Shown: positions 33,155-42,219, counted from the stretch's first letter. The stretch: DNA of 64,000 nucleotides from Roseicyclus salinarum (GCF_029624655.1 NZ_JARRSA010000008.1:109449-173448); one strand, 5' to 3'. The notes: generated from the sequence alone by a model not told the origin. Numbers and translations are program-made.

Positions 33155-33180
33155 CAAGGGGGTCCTCGCGGGCCCCCTTG
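33155..33180 (+). terminator. Hairpin downstream of groEL
   Basis: CAAGGGGG (33155-33162) pairs with CCCCCTTG (33173-33180) around a 10-base loop, 34 bases after the groEL stop. There is no T-run (TCACG follows), so it may be a weak terminator or a 3'-end stabiliser. Confidence 0.5.
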
Positions 33181-33259
33181 TCACGTTCGGGCCCCTCTTC
33201 TCGGCGCGGGAACATGCCGCTAGGCTGACGACGGGACCAGTGGGGACGGAGACACCATC

Positions 33260-34021
33260 ATGAGCGACACACCCGTCGCCCTCGTCACGGGCGCGGCGCG
33301 TGGCATCGGGCTGGCCACGGCGAAACGCCTTGCCGCGGGGGGCTGGCGCGTCGCCATGCTGGACCGCGACGCCGAAGAGCTTGCCGCCGCGGACGCGCCG
33401 CCGGGGCCGGTCCTGCCGCTGCCCTTCGACGTCTCGATCCCCGATCAGGTCGAGCGCGCGGCGGCCGAGACCCTGCGGGAATTCGGCCGGATCGACGCGC
33501 TGGTGAACAACGCGGGCGTCGCGGATTTCGGGCCGATCGAGGAGACGAGCTTCGCGCGCTGGCGCAGGGTGATGGACACCAACCTCGACGGCGTCTTCCT
33601 GATGTCGCAGGCGTGCATCCCGGCGCTGAAGGACAGCCGCGGCGCGATCGTCAACATCGCCTCGATCTCCGGCCTGCGCGCCTCGACGCTGCGGGTGGCC
33701 TACGGCACGTCGAAGGCTGCCGTCATGCACCTGACGAAACAGCAGGCGGCGGAACTTGGGGAATACGGGATCCGCGCGAACTGCGTCTGTCCCGGTCCGG
33801 TGCGCACGAAGCTTGCGATGGCGGTGCACAGCCGGGCGATCATCGACGCCTACCACGACGCGATCCCGCTGAACCGCTACGGGTCGGAGGACGAGATCGC
33901 GAGCGTGATCGCCTTCCTCTGCTCGCCCGAGGCGTCCTATGTCACGGGCCAGGTGATCGCGTCGGATGGCGGTTTCGAAGCGACGGGGATCGGCTTGCCG
34001 GCCCTGCGCGACACTGTTTGA
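33260..34021 (+). CDS. Short-chain dehydrogenase/reductase
   Basis: 253-aa classical SDR. TGAARGIG is at residues 11-18, NNAG at about 85-88, the catalytic serine in NIASISG, and the YxxxK motif in YGTSKAA (about 151-157). The C-terminal SDGGF is typical of the FabG-like branch. Substrate not readable. It is 12 bases ahead of a second dehydrogenase (HIBADH family), so the pair may act in consecutive steps on a hydroxy acid; that is inference. Confidence 0.88.
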   Translation: MSDTPVALVTGAARGIGLATAKRLAAGGWRVAMLDRDAEELAAADAPPGPVLPLPFDVSIPDQVERAAAETLREFGRIDALVNNAGVADFGPIEETSFARWRRVMDTNLDGVFLMSQACIPALKDSRGAIVNIASISGLRASTLRVAYGTSKAAVMHLTKQQAAELGEYGIRANCVCPGPVRTKLAMAVHSRAIIDAYHDAIPLNRYGSEDEIASVIAFLCSPEASYVTGQVIASDGGFEATGIGLPALRDTV

Positions 34022-34033
34022 GGGGGCTTCGGC

Positions 34034-34879
34034 ATGGAACGGATAGGCGTGGTGGGACTGGGTCGGATGGGCAGCGCGATGGCGCTGCGCTTCGCGGCGC
34101 AAGGCGCGCAGGTGACGGGATGGACGCGGTCGGGGCGCACGGTCGAGGGCGTCGCGTCCGCCCCGGACCTCGGGGCGCTCGTCGCCGCCTCCGATGCGCT
34201 CGTGTTGTCGCTTTATGACGATGCCGCCGTGGCCGAGGTGCTCGATGCGCTTCTCGGGCATGACCTGCCGGGAAAGCTGATCCTGGAGACAAGCACCGTG
34301 GTGCCGAAGATCCTTCAGGACCGGGAGGCTGCCCTCGCGGCGCGGGGTGCCGAACTCGCCGACGCGCCGGTCTCGGGCGGTCCCGAGATGGTCGAGGCGG
34401 GGACCTGCGGCGTCTTTCTCGGCGCGGCGCCCGACACGGCCGGGCGGGCCGCGGCCCTTCTGCGGCTGCTGACCCCGAGGGTGGCCCGTGTCGGGCCTCT
34501 CGGGGCTGGCATGGTCATGAAGACGATCAACAACTCGATGCTTCAGGCCTATGTCGCGGGCCTGCGCGAGATGCTTCCGCTGGCGCGGCGCGCGGGCATT
34601 CCGCTGGCCGATGTCCTCGGGATCCTGAACGCGGGGCCCGCGGGCCTTCCGATGATCCGCGACCGGATGGCCAAGATCTTGGGCGAGGACGAGACCGTGG
34701 GCTTCACGCTGGCAGGGATCGCCAAGGACAACGACGTGTTTCGCCGCGTGGTCGAGGCGCACGGGCTGACCGCCCCGGTGCTGGCGCAGGCAGGCAGGAT
34801 CCAGCGCGCGGCGATCGAGAGCGGCCTCGGCGAAAGCGATCCCGCCGCCGCCATCGCCGCCGCCTACCACGACGGCTGA
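34034..34879 (+). CDS. 3-hydroxyisobutyrate dehydrogenase-family oxidoreductase
   Basis: 281-aa NAD(P)-dependent beta-hydroxyacid dehydrogenase. GVVGLGRMGSAMA is the Rossmann loop (residues 5-17), DAPVSGGPEM the substrate-binding motif (about 116-125), and KTINNSML contains the catalytic lysine (about 163). Substrates of the family include 3-hydroxyisobutyrate, tartronate semialdehyde and succinic semialdehyde; which applies cannot be told. In one transcription unit with the preceding SDR. Confidence 0.88.
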   Translation: MERIGVVGLGRMGSAMALRFAAQGAQVTGWTRSGRTVEGVASAPDLGALVAASDALVLSLYDDAAVAEVLDALLGHDLPGKLILETSTVVPKILQDREAALAARGAELADAPVSGGPEMVEAGTCGVFLGAAPDTAGRAAALLRLLTPRVARVGPLGAGMVMKTINNSMLQAYVAGLREMLPLARRAGIPLADVLGILNAGPAGLPMIRDRMAKILGEDETVGFTLAGIAKDNDVFRRVVEAHGLTAPVLAQAGRIQRAAIESGLGESDPAAAIAAAYHDG

Positions 34880-34959
34880 CCCCTTGCCTCAGATCAACGC
34901 GGCGCGGGACGAATTGCGTCACGCTGCGGTCATCGCGTTCCGATCAAGGGAGATGACCC

Positions 34960-36102
34960 ATGCGCCTTGTCCTGCCCCTTCTGACTGCGGTCTTCCTGGG
35001 CCTCGCGGCCCTGCCGGTGGCGGCGCAGGATGACGAGGCGGCCCGCCTCGAGTTCGGCGGCGACGCCTTCGCCGCCGGGGACGACCTAGAGCTCGACGGC
35101 GAGATCGCGCGCGACCTCTTCGCGGCTTCCGAGGACATCGCGCTGGTAGGCGAGGTCGGCGGCGCGGCGCATCTGGCGGCCCGGCGGCTCGACATCGGCG
35201 CGCCAACCGGCAGGCTTTACGGCTTCGCCTACGAGATCGACCTGTCGGCGGACGTGGCGGGGCCGGCCCTGCTTGCCGCCGCCGAGGCCGAGGTCGACGC
35301 CGCGATCGGCGGCAACCTGAGGCTTTTCGCGCGCGATGCCGACGTCTCGGGCAGCGTCGGCGGATCGGCAATGATCGCCGCCGAGGACCTGCGCCTCGAC
35401 GCCGCGGTGGCCGGGGACCTCATGCTTGCCGTCGAAACGGTGGACTTCGGGCCCGGCGCGACGGTCGCCGGGCAGGTGATCCTTTATGTCGAGGATGGCG
35501 ACACGGCGCCCGGGATCCCCGAGCGCGTCGCACCGGCCGACCGCGTGGAGGTGCGCGACATCGACGTGGACGACGCGATGCCGGGCGGCTTCGACGACAT
35601 GCGCCGCACGGCCTGGAGGGCGGCGGTCACGGGCTTCTTCGTCAGCGTCCTGACAGTCGCCGCGCTGGCTGCGGCCGCCGTCGCAGTGGCCCCGGCGCAT
35701 GTCGCGCAATGGCGCGAGCGGGCGTTGTCGCATCCCGGGCAAAGCTTCGGCGCGGGCTTCGTCCTCGTGTCGCTGATCTCGGGGGCGGGCTTCGTGCTGG
35801 CGTTGACGATCATCGGCATCCCTCTGTTCTTCGCGGCGCTCTTCATGGCGGGGCTCGTGGGGTTCGCGGGCTACGTCATGGGCAGCTACATCCTCGGGGT
35901 CGGCATCTGGCTGAGGCTGGGCAACGAGATGCCCCACACGGTGCTGCCCAGGGCGGGTCTCGCGCTGCTGGGCGCATTCGTCGCCGGCATCGTCACCCTG
36001 ATCCCGTTTCTCGGCTGGCTCGCGGTCCTGGCCCTGTCGCTGACGGGGGCGGGCGCCGTGGCCATCGTCATCCGCGAGACGCGTCAGGCGCGGCAGGCCT
36101 GA
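34960..36102 (+). CDS. Exported beta-helix-like (polymer-forming) domain fused to membrane helices
   Basis: 380 aa. Signal peptide about residues 1-22 (PLLTAVFLGLAALPVAAQ). Residues about 35-190 are short repeating hydrophobic strands about 17-20 residues apart (GEIARDLFAASEDIALVGEV, VGGAAHLAARRLDIG, IGGNLRLFARDADVSGSV, VGGSAMIAAEDLRLD), like the right-handed beta-helix of bactofilins/polymer-forming proteins. Four or so membrane helices occupy about 222-370. Function unknown; the order suggests an extracytoplasmic scaffold with a membrane anchor. Preceded by GGGAGATGACCC. Alone between the dehydrogenases and phnM. Confidence 0.75.
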   Translation: MRLVLPLLTAVFLGLAALPVAAQDDEAARLEFGGDAFAAGDDLELDGEIARDLFAASEDIALVGEVGGAAHLAARRLDIGAPTGRLYGFAYEIDLSADVAGPALLAAAEAEVDAAIGGNLRLFARDADVSGSVGGSAMIAAEDLRLDAAVAGDLMLAVETVDFGPGATVAGQVILYVEDGDTAPGIPERVAPADRVEVRDIDVDDAMPGGFDDMRRTAWRAAVTGFFVSVLTVAALAAAAVAVAPAHVAQWRERALSHPGQSFGAGFVLVSLISGAGFVLALTIIGIPLFFAALFMAGLVGFAGYVMGSYILGVGIWLRLGNEMPHTVLPRAGLALLGAFVAGIVTLIPFLGWLAVLALSLTGAGAVAIVIRETRQARQA

Positions 36103-36154
36103 GGGGGCGCTCGCGGGGCTTCCCCTCGGCCACGGTTCGGTCCATCAGGGGGCC

Positions 36155-37303
36155 ATGACGCTTCCCGACGTGACATTCCTCGGCGCGCGCGTGCTGACGC
36201 CTGACGGTCTTGCGGACACGCCGCTTGCCCTGTCGCGCGGCCTGATCGCCGAGGCGCCGGCGGGCGTGAGCGTTGACGCCTCGGGCCACCTGATCCTGCC
36301 GGGCATCGTGGACATTCACGGCGACGGGTTCGAGCGTCACCTCGCGCCGCGACGCGGGGCGCTGGAAAGCCTGTCGGCGGGCCTTGCGAGCCTCGACGCC
36401 GAGCTTGCGGCGAACGGGATCACGACGGCCGTTCTCGCGCAGTTCTTCTCGTGGGAGGGCGGGATGCGCGGCCCGGACTTCGCCGAACGTCTCGCCGATG
36501 CGCTTGCGGGCACCCCCATGCGCGCCGACACGATGCTGCAGCTGCGCCTCGAGACCGGCATGATCGGCGATTTCGACCGCGCGCTGGCGCTGATCGGGCG
36601 GGCGCGCATCCCCTACGTCGTGCTGAACGATCATCTGCCGCACCGCGAACTGGCCGAGGGCCGCCGGCCGCCGCGCCTGTCGGGGCAGGCGCTCAAGGCG
36701 CAGCGTTCGCCCGAGGCGCACTGGAAGCTCCTGCAGGAGATGCACGACCGCCGCGACGAGGTGCCTGCGGCGCTCGCGCATTTCTGCGCCGTGGCCCGTC
36801 AGCACGGCGTCCTTATCGGAAGCCATGACGACCACACTGCCGAGGACCGCGCCCGCGCCCGCGCGCTTGGCGCGACACTGTCGGAATTCCCCGAGACGGC
36901 CGAGGCCGCGATGGCCGCACGGAAGGCGGGCGAGGGCGTGATCATGGGCGCGCCGAACCTCGTGCGCGGCGGCTCCCACGCGGGCAAGGTGGCCGCGGGC
37001 GATCTCGTGGCGGAGGGCATCGTCGACGCGCTCGCCTCGGACTACCACTATCCCGCACCGGCGCGGGCGGCGTTCCGCCTTGCCGCGGACGGCATGGACC
37101 TCGCGCGCGCCTGGGCGCTCGTGTCCTCGGGGCCCGCGCGGCTTCTGGGCCTGTCGGACAGGGGCCGTATCGTTCCCGGCCTCCGCGCCGACCTCGTGAT
37201 CGTCGAGGAAGAGGGCCACCGGATCGCGGCCACCGTCGCGGGCGGCGAGGTGAGCTTTCTCGCCGGGCCGCTCGCCACCCGCTTTCTGCAGGCGGCGACA
37301 TGA
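36155..37303 (+). CDS. phnM: PhnM-like phosphonate triphosphate diphosphohydrolase
   Basis: 382-aa amidohydrolase. In the C-P lyase pathway PhnM removes pyrophosphate from 5-triphosphoribosyl-alkylphosphonate. Metal-binding HGDGFERHLAPR (about residues 52-63), NDHLPHRELAEG, SHDDHT (about 226-231) and LASDYHYPAP with the last aspartate are present, as is the C-terminal beta domain. No other phn genes are near; it overlaps an EamA transporter by 4 bases instead, so it may be an orphan component or a relative with another substrate. Confidence 0.85.
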   Translation: MTLPDVTFLGARVLTPDGLADTPLALSRGLIAEAPAGVSVDASGHLILPGIVDIHGDGFERHLAPRRGALESLSAGLASLDAELAANGITTAVLAQFFSWEGGMRGPDFAERLADALAGTPMRADTMLQLRLETGMIGDFDRALALIGRARIPYVVLNDHLPHRELAEGRRPPRLSGQALKAQRSPEAHWKLLQEMHDRRDEVPAALAHFCAVARQHGVLIGSHDDHTAEDRARARALGATLSEFPETAEAAMAARKAGEGVIMGAPNLVRGGSHAGKVAAGDLVAEGIVDALASDYHYPAPARAAFRLAADGMDLARAWALVSSGPARLLGLSDRGRIVPGLRADLVIVEEEGHRIAATVAGGEVSFLAGPLATRFLQAAT

Positions 37304-38163
37304 GGACCGCGGGGCTGACGGTTCTGGTAATGACGGCCTTCGCCGCAAATTCGGTCCTCAACCGCATGGCGGTCGGGCAGGGCCTGATCGGAGCCTTCGA
37401 CTTCGCCCTCGTGCGCGCGGTGGCGGGCGCGCTGACGCTGAGCGCGCTGGTGGCCCTGCGCGGCCGCCGCCTGCCCTTCGGCTCGCTGCGGCGCATTCCG
37501 GGGGCGCTCGGCCTTGCGCTCTATCTCGTGGGCTTCTCCTTCGCCTATCTCGCGATCGACGCGGGCGTCGGCGCGCTTATCCTGTTCGGGGGCGTGCAGG
37601 TGACGATGTTCGCAGGCGCCGTCCTTTCGCGCGAGGCGCTGCCGGCCCGCCGATGGATCGGGGCGGCGCTGGCGCTCGCGGGGCTTGCGTGGCTGGTGTG
37701 GCCCTCGGGGGAGGTCGCGCTTCCGCCCGCCGCGTCGGCCGCGATGCTGGCCGCGGCGCTGGGCTGGGGCGTCTATTCGCTGGTCGGCAGGCGCGCCACC
37801 GATCCGCTGGCCGAGACGGCCGCGAACTTCGTGCTGGCCGCGCCGCTCTGCGCTCTCGTGCTCGTGGCGCTTCCGGGGGGGCTGACGGAGGCCGCGGCGC
37901 CGGGCCTCGCGCTTGCGGTCCTGTCGGGGGCGATCACCTCGGGTCTGGGCTACGCGCTGTGGTATGCCGTCCTGCCGCGCCTCGATGCCTCGGTCTCGGG
38001 CCTCGTGCAGCTTTCCGTGCCCATCATCGCGACGCTCGGCGGCGTCGCGATCCTGGGCGAGGCGCTGACCCCGAGGATGCTGGGCGCGGGCCTTCTGACG
38101 CTGGGCGGCATCGCCTACGGCCTCGGCGCCTTTCAGCGCACGAGGGGCTCCAGCGGGTCATAG
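37300..38163 (+). CDS. EamA/DMT-family transporter
   Basis: 287-aa inner-membrane protein with ten predicted helices and two EamA repeats; the second starts near residue 148 (ASAAMLAAALGWGVYSLVGRRA). The N-terminal AFAANSVLNRMAVGQ helix and GALILFGGVQVTMFAGA are typical. Family members export or import small metabolites. The start overlaps the phnM stop (ATGA), suggesting a shared transcript. The 3' end overlaps the NUDIX gene by 31 bases, tail to tail. Confidence 0.85.
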   Translation: MRTAGLTVLVMTAFAANSVLNRMAVGQGLIGAFDFALVRAVAGALTLSALVALRGRRLPFGSLRRIPGALGLALYLVGFSFAYLAIDAGVGALILFGGVQVTMFAGAVLSREALPARRWIGAALALAGLAWLVWPSGEVALPPAASAAMLAAALGWGVYSLVGRRATDPLAETAANFVLAAPLCALVLVALPGGLTEAAAPGLALAVLSGAITSGLGYALWYAVLPRLDASVSGLVQLSVPIIATLGGVAILGEALTPRMLGAGLLTLGGIAYGLGAFQRTRGSSGS

Positions 38164-38600
38164 AGGATGCCCGTTCCCCACGCCGCGTCCGGCAGGCTGT
38201 CGGGCTTGTAGCGGAGCGCGGCCATGTCCTGCCGGCTGGCGAGGACGCGGCGGTTCACGATGCCCTCGGGATCGCGCCACGGCGCGAAGGGATCGCCCGC
38301 CACGAGCGTGACCCGGAAATAGACATCGACCTGGTGAAACGCGCGTCCGGGCGCGTGGAACTCGTTGATCAGGCACGGCTCGTCCACCGCGACGGTCAGG
38401 CCGGTCTCTTCGTGGAACTCGCGCATCAGGTTCTCGGGGAGGCTTGCATGGGGCTCCACGCCTCCGCCGGGGGCGCACAGAAGGTCGCTCGCGTCGCCTG
38501 CGTAGGCGTTCACCAGCAGAAGCCGGTCGTCGATCAGAAGGAGGCCGCGGACGGCCACTCGGGGGATGGTGCGGGGCCGCGCCCCGGTCGTGTCGCTCAT
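38133..38600 (-). CDS. NUDIX hydrolase
   Basis: 155 aa. The Nudix box is at about residues 42-64 and ends REFHEETGL, so the metal-binding Arg-Glu and Glu-Glu residues are present. The GX5E glutamate is alanine (EPHAS where EPGES is usual). Substrate unknown. I chose ATG 38600 (MSDTTGARPR); an in-frame ATG 48 bases further up would extend the protein without added similarity. Convergent with the EamA gene and divergent from the lipase-like gene. Confidence 0.82.
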   Translation of the reverse strand: MSDTTGARPRTIPRVAVRGLLLIDDRLLLVNAYAGDASDLLCAPGGGVEPHASLPENLMREFHEETGLTVAVDEPCLINEFHAPGRAFHQVDVYFRVTLVAGDPFAPWRDPEGIVNRRVLASRQDMAALRYKPDSLPDAAWGTGILYDPLEPLVR

Positions 38601-38689
38601 GCCGCCAGAGTGTCCTGACGCAGCGGCATGGGCAAGTTGCATGGGCAAGCACCCTCGCGGGAGGGCGCGCGATGCCCTATCTGTGAGCC

Positions 38690-39448
38690 ATGCCCCGTCT
38701 TGCCCACGCCCTTCTCATCTTCGTCCTCGCGTCGCATCCGGCCGCCGCGCAGGAGGTGCGCGTCCCGGCGCATGACAGGGGCTGCGTCATCCTCCTGCAT
38801 GGCCTCGCGCGCACGCAGGTCTCGCTTCTGGTCATGGAGGAGGCGCTGGAGGCCGACGGCTACCGCGTCGTCAACCAGGGATACCCCTCGACGCGCGCCT
38901 CGATCGCCGAGCTCGCGCCGCGGACCATCCTGCCCGCACTTGCCCGATGCGGCGCGGAGCCGGTGCATTTCGTCACCCATTCGATGGGCGGCATCCTGCT
39001 GCGCTACTGGCTGGCCACGCACAGGCCGGAACGGCTGGGCCGGGTGGTGATGCTTGCGCCGCCCAACGGCGGCACGGAACTGGTCGATGTCCTCGGCCCG
39101 CTCGAGCCGTTCGAATGGATGAACGGTCCCGCCGGGCAGGAGCTGGGCACCGGGCCCGAGGATCTTCCCAACCGACTTCCGCCCGTCGATTTCGAGCTTG
39201 GCGTGATCGCCGGCGACCGGACGCTGAACCCGATCTACTCCGCGCTGATTCCCGGCCCCGATGACGGCAAGGTCGCGGTCGGGCGCACGATGGTGGACGG
39301 GATGAGCGATTTCCTGATCCTGCCCGTCACCCATACCTTCATGATGAACAACCCCGTCGTCATCGCGGAGGTCAGGCGCTTCCTCGAGACCGGCGCCTTT
39401 GATCACGACATGGAGTTCATGGACGCCGTCGGCACCCTGATCGAGTGA
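38690..39448 (+). CDS. Exported lipase-like alpha/beta hydrolase
   Basis: 252 aa with signal peptide (about residues 1-20, ending AAAQ). The oxyanion motif is [10 protein letters not shown] (about 33-42), the nucleophile elbow [11 protein letters not shown] (serine about 98), and a candidate catalytic histidine is in LPVTHTFMM. It resembles the PGAP1/triacylglycerol lipase group acting on esters in the periplasm or outside. Monocistronic by appearance; convergent with purK. Confidence 0.85.
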   Translation: MPRLAHALLIFVLASHPAAAQEVRVPAHDRGCVILLHGLARTQVSLLVMEEALEADGYRVVNQGYPSTRASIAELAPRTILPALARCGAEPVHFVTHSMGGILLRYWLATHRPERLGRVVMLAPPNGGTELVDVLGPLEPFEWMNGPAGQELGTGPEDLPNRLPPVDFELGVIAGDRTLNPIYSALIPGPDDGKVAVGRTMVDGMSDFLILPVTHTFMMNNPVVIAEVRRFLETGAFDHDMEFMDAVGTLIE

Positions 39449-39461
39449 CGGCCCTCGGCCC

Positions 39462-40535
39462 TCAGCCTGCAGGCCCGGTGACGCGATTGACGTGGCCCAT
39501 CTTGCGGCCTGCCCGCGTCTCGGACTTGCCGTAGAGGTGGATCTGCACGCCGCGTTCGGCGGCCATCGCAGGCGCGCGCGAGACGTCCTCGCCGATCAGG
39601 TTCTCCATAACGACGTCGGCATGGCGCGACCCGTCGCCAAGCGGCCAGCCGGTGACGGCGCGGATGTGCTGCTCGAACTGGTCGACGGCGCATCCCGCCT
39701 GCGTCCAGTGGCCGGAATTGTGCACCCGCGGCGCGATCTCGTTGACCACGAGCCCGCCGCGCGTCACGAACAGCTCGACCCCCAGAACGCCGACGTAGTC
39801 GAGCGCGTTGAGGATGCGCGAGGCCAGCAGCACCGCGTCGGTGCGCAGGCCGGCTGGGATCGCGGCGGGCACCGTGGTCGTCGACAGGATGCCGTCGACA
39901 TGCACGTTCTCGCCGGGGTCGTAGGCCGCGACCGATCCGTCCAGGCCGCGCGCGGCGATCACGCTGATCTCGCGGGCGAAGTCCACGAAGCCCTCGGCGA
40001 TGGCCGGCGCCCCCGCAAGGCTTTCCAGCGCGGTCCCGGCCTCGGCCACGGACATCGCCCGCGCCTGCCCCTTGCCGTCATAGCCGAAGCGGCGGGTCTT
40101 CAGGACCGCGGGCACGCCCGTCCGTTCCAGCGCGGCCTCGAGGCCGTCGGGGCCGTCGATCGCCGCGAAGGGCGCGACCGAAAGGCCGAGGGAGGAAATG
40201 AATTCCTTTTCCGTCAGCCTGTCCTGGCTTGTCTCCAGGGCGCGGCGATCGGGATAAAGGGGCGTCGTTTCCGACAGGATGTCGAGCGCTGCGGCGGGGA
40301 TGTTCTCGAACTCGAAGGTGATCACGTCGCAGGCCTCGGCGAAGGCGCGGAGCGCGGCGGCATCCTCGTAGCTCGCCTGCGTCCATGCTGCGGCGACGTC
40401 GGCGGCAGGCGCGGCGCCGGGCTCGAAGATGTGCGCGCGGTAGCCGAGCCTGGCCGCGGCCATCGCCAGCATACGGCCCAGCTGTCCGCCGCCCAGAATG
40501 CCGACGACGGAGCCCTGCGGAAGCGGCTCAGTCAT
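39462..40535 (-). CDS. purK: N5-carboxyaminoimidazole ribonucleotide synthase
   Basis: 357-aa ATP-grasp enzyme converting AIR, ATP and bicarbonate to N5-CAIR in purine synthesis. [16 protein letters not shown] is the N-terminal AIR-binding loop (residues 12-27). [14 protein letters not shown] is the ATP-grasp loop (about 139-152), and [15 protein letters not shown] the C-terminal catalytic motif. Its start overlaps the purE stop by 8 bases; the pair works in sequence. Confidence 0.95.
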   Translation of the reverse strand: MTEPLPQGSVVGILGGGQLGRMLAMAAARLGYRAHIFEPGAAPAADVAAAWTQASYEDAAALRAFAEACDVITFEFENIPAAALDILSETTPLYPDRRALETSQDRLTEKEFISSLGLSVAPFAAIDGPDGLEAALERTGVPAVLKTRRFGYDGKGQARAMSVAEAGTALESLAGAPAIAEGFVDFAREISVIAARGLDGSVAAYDPGENVHVDGILSTTTVPAAIPAGLRTDAVLLASRILNALDYVGVLGVELFVTRGGLVVNEIAPRVHNSGHWTQAGCAVDQFEQHIRAVTGWPLGDGSRHADVVMENLIGEDVSRAPAMAAERGVQIHLYGKSETRAGRKMGHVNRVTGPAG

Positions 40536-41016
40536 CCGACGGAACCTCGGGAATGGACGCTGACAGCGCCGCGCGCCACGCGTCGAGCCGTGCGGCCAGC
40601 GCCTCGTCCGAGGTCGCGAGGATCGCGGCGGCCATGAGGCCCGCGTTCGCCGCCCCCGCCGCGCCGATCGCCATGGTCGCCACCGGGTAGCCGCGCGGCA
40701 TCTGGACGATGGAATAGAGGGAATCGACCCCGGACAGCGCCTTGGTCTGCACCGGCACGCCGATCACCGGCACCCGCGTCTTGGAGGCCATCATGCCGGG
40801 CAGGTGCGCCGCGCCCCCCGCGCCCGCGATGATCGCCTTCAGCCCCCGGCCGGCCGCGGACACCCCGTAGTCCCACAGCCGGTCGGGCGTGCGGTGGGCC
40901 GAGACGATGCGCGCCTCGTAGGCCACGCCCAGCTCGTCGAGGACCGCCGCCGCTTCGCGCAGCGTGGGCCAGTCCGACTGGCTGCCCATGATGATGCCGA
41001 CCGCTGGTTCAGCCAT
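40528..41016 (-). CDS. purE: N5-CAIR mutase
   Basis: 162-aa class I PurE, moving the carboxylate of N5-CAIR to form [16 protein letters not shown] (about residues 8-19), SAHRTPDR (about 39-46), [12 protein letters not shown] and [21 protein letters not shown] are the family motifs. Start ATG 41016 after AAGGGAACGGGG. First gene of purEK, 122 bases after the YdcH-like gene. Confidence 0.95.
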   Translation of the reverse strand: MAEPAVGIIMGSQSDWPTLREAAAVLDELGVAYEARIVSAHRTPDRLWDYGVSAAGRGLKAIIAGAGGAAHLPGMMASKTRVPVIGVPVQTKALSGVDSLYSIVQMPRGYPVATMAIGAAGAANAGLMAAAILATSDEALAARLDAWRAALSASIPEVPSDD

Positions 41017-41138
41017 CGCCCCGTTCCCTTTCGCGTCAGTCTCGGATGTCCCCCGGAACGCCGCACTATAACGGCGGGCGAGGCGCGCGCAACGCGTCCG
41101 CGACACGGATTCAGCCACGGCCCGCGCCGCCGCTGGTG

Positions 41139-41357
41139 TCAGGCGATGATGTCGGGCGTCAGTTCGTCCTCGATGCGCGAGATGGCGTCCTTCAGGCCGA
41201 GCTTCTGCTTCTTGAGCCGCCGCAGGGTCAGCTGGTCGGGGTTGAGCGAGTGCTGCAGGGCCGCGATGGCCTCGTCGAGGTCGCGATGCTCGCGGCGCAG
41301 CACCTCGAGCTTCACGCGGAGGACGTCCTCGTGGTTCATCTCGCTCGGTGCGTTCAT
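41139..41357 (-). CDS. YdcH/DUF465 family small protein
   Basis: 72-aa helical, charged protein with the DUF465 pattern [12 protein letters not shown]...[17 protein letters not shown] (two helices rich in Leu, Lys and Glu). Function unknown. I chose ATG 41357 after GGGGACC; ATG 41381, 8 codons upstream behind GGAG, and ATG 41339 are alternatives. Divergent from the hsp20 promoter region and upstream of purEK in the same direction. Confidence 0.8.
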   Translation of the reverse strand: MNAPSEMNHEDVLRVKLEVLRREHRDLDEAIAALQHSLNPDQLTLRRLKKQKLGLKDAISRIEDELTPDIIA

Positions 41358-41463
41358 CGTGCCGGTCCCCAGATCCCGCATGATCTCCGTTCGGTCGTGC
41401 GGAGTGCGAGAATACACCCAAAGATGAGGCGCTCCAAGCCTTTGCGCGGCGCGCGCGGCCTGT

Positions 41464-41495
41464 CTTGCACTGCCGCGCAGCCCTCCCCATATTTG
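41464..41495 (+). promoter_or_regulatory. RpoH (heat-shock sigma) promoter of hsp20
   Basis: CTTG (41464-41467), 17 bases, CCCCATATTTG (41485-41495). This matches the E. coli sigma32 -10 CCCCATNT and nearly the alphaproteobacterial CYTATNTNNG. It lies 75 bases upstream of the hsp20 ATG, leaving a leader of about 65-70 bases. Confidence 0.75.
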
Positions 41496-41545
41496 GTGTC
41501 GATGGACCCGCGCCGCCGCTACCGGGACGACGGGGCCTCCTGCAG

Positions 41546-41562
41546 ATCGCTTCTTGAAGGAT
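41546..41562 (+). promoter_or_regulatory. ROSE-type RNA thermometer hairpin over the hsp20 ribosome binding site
   Basis: In the leader, ATC-G-CTT (41546-41552) pairs with AAGGAT (41557-41562) around a CTTG loop, leaving one bulged G. The Shine-Dalgarno AAGGA (41557-41561, 8 bases before the ATG) is wholly enclosed. The left arm contains UCGCU, the conserved U-(U/C)-G-C-U of ROSE elements, whose unpaired G faces the SD. Upstream CCCG/CGGG arms (about 41510-41530) could form an earlier hairpin. Confidence 0.65.
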
Positions 41563-41569
41563 GTGCCTG

Positions 41570-41995
41570 ATGACGAAACTGACACTTGGATCGCACCCGT
41601 TCCTTTTGGGGTTCGATCAGCTCGAGCGCCTCGTCGAGCGCACGGCGAAAACTGGCAACGACGGCTATCCGCCCTACAACATCGAACGCAAGGGCGAGAA
41701 CGCCTACCGCATCACGCTGGCCGTGGCCGGCTTCGCCGAGGACGATCTCTCGATCACGGTCGAGGACAGGCAGCTCGTGGTGCGCGGCAAGCAGGCCGAG
41801 GACGGTCATGACCGCGTCTTCCTGCACCGCGGGATCGCGGCGCGGCAGTTCCAGCGCAGCTTCGTCCTCGCCGAGGGCGTGGAGGTGGCCGGCGCCGCGA
41901 TGGAACATGGCCTTCTGCACATCGACCTGAACAGGGCGGTCCCGGAAAAGGTCGTCCAGTCGATACGGATCTCGAATGGAGGTGGTCGCAAATGA
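41570..41995 (+). CDS. Small heat-shock protein, Hsp20/IbpA type
   Basis: 141-aa alpha-crystallin-domain chaperone that holds unfolding proteins. The core runs from about residue 34 ([20 protein letters not shown]) through the strand pair [13 protein letters not shown] to [10 protein letters not shown]-terminal IRI motif follows. I chose ATG 41570: the alternative ATG 41561 overlaps the SD. Expression is predicted to be heat-controlled twice, by the RpoH promoter and by the leader hairpin. The stop overlaps the DUF1150 start. Confidence 0.93.
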   Translation: MTKLTLGSHPFLLGFDQLERLVERTAKTGNDGYPPYNIERKGENAYRITLAVAGFAEDDLSITVEDRQLVVRGKQAEDGHDRVFLHRGIAARQFQRSFVLAEGVEVAGAAMEHGLLHIDLNRAVPEKVVQSIRISNGGGRK

Positions 41996-42219
41996 ACGAA
42001 CGCAACGCAGCAGCCGACGTGGCCGGACGGCCGATCGTCTACATCCGTCAGATCGCGGTCGCCGATCTGCCCGAGGACGTGCGCGAACAGGCAGGCGACC
42101 TCGATACCGTCTACGCCATCGGCTCCGAAACGGGCGAGCAGCTCGCCCTCGTTCGCGACCGCAAGCTCGCCTTCGTGGTGGCGCGGCAGAACGACATGGA
42201 ACCCGTCAGCGTCCACTGA
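41992..42219 (+). CDS. DUF1150 family protein
   Basis: 75-aa protein of an alphaproteobacterial family usually found directly after hsp20. It shows the conserved VYIRQIAVADLPEDV and YAIGSETGEQLALVRDRKLAF segments. Function unknown; the 4-base overlap with hsp20 implies co-translation and a role in the heat-stress response. Confidence 0.88.
   Translation: MNERNAAADVAGRPIVYIRQIAVADLPEDVREQAGDLDTVYAIGSETGEQLALVRDRKLAFVVARQNDMEPVSVH

Noticed and set aside
39462..41016. purE-purK overlap as a fusion or frameshift
   Set aside because: The 8-base ATGACTGA overlap is a normal coupled arrangement and both proteins are full length.
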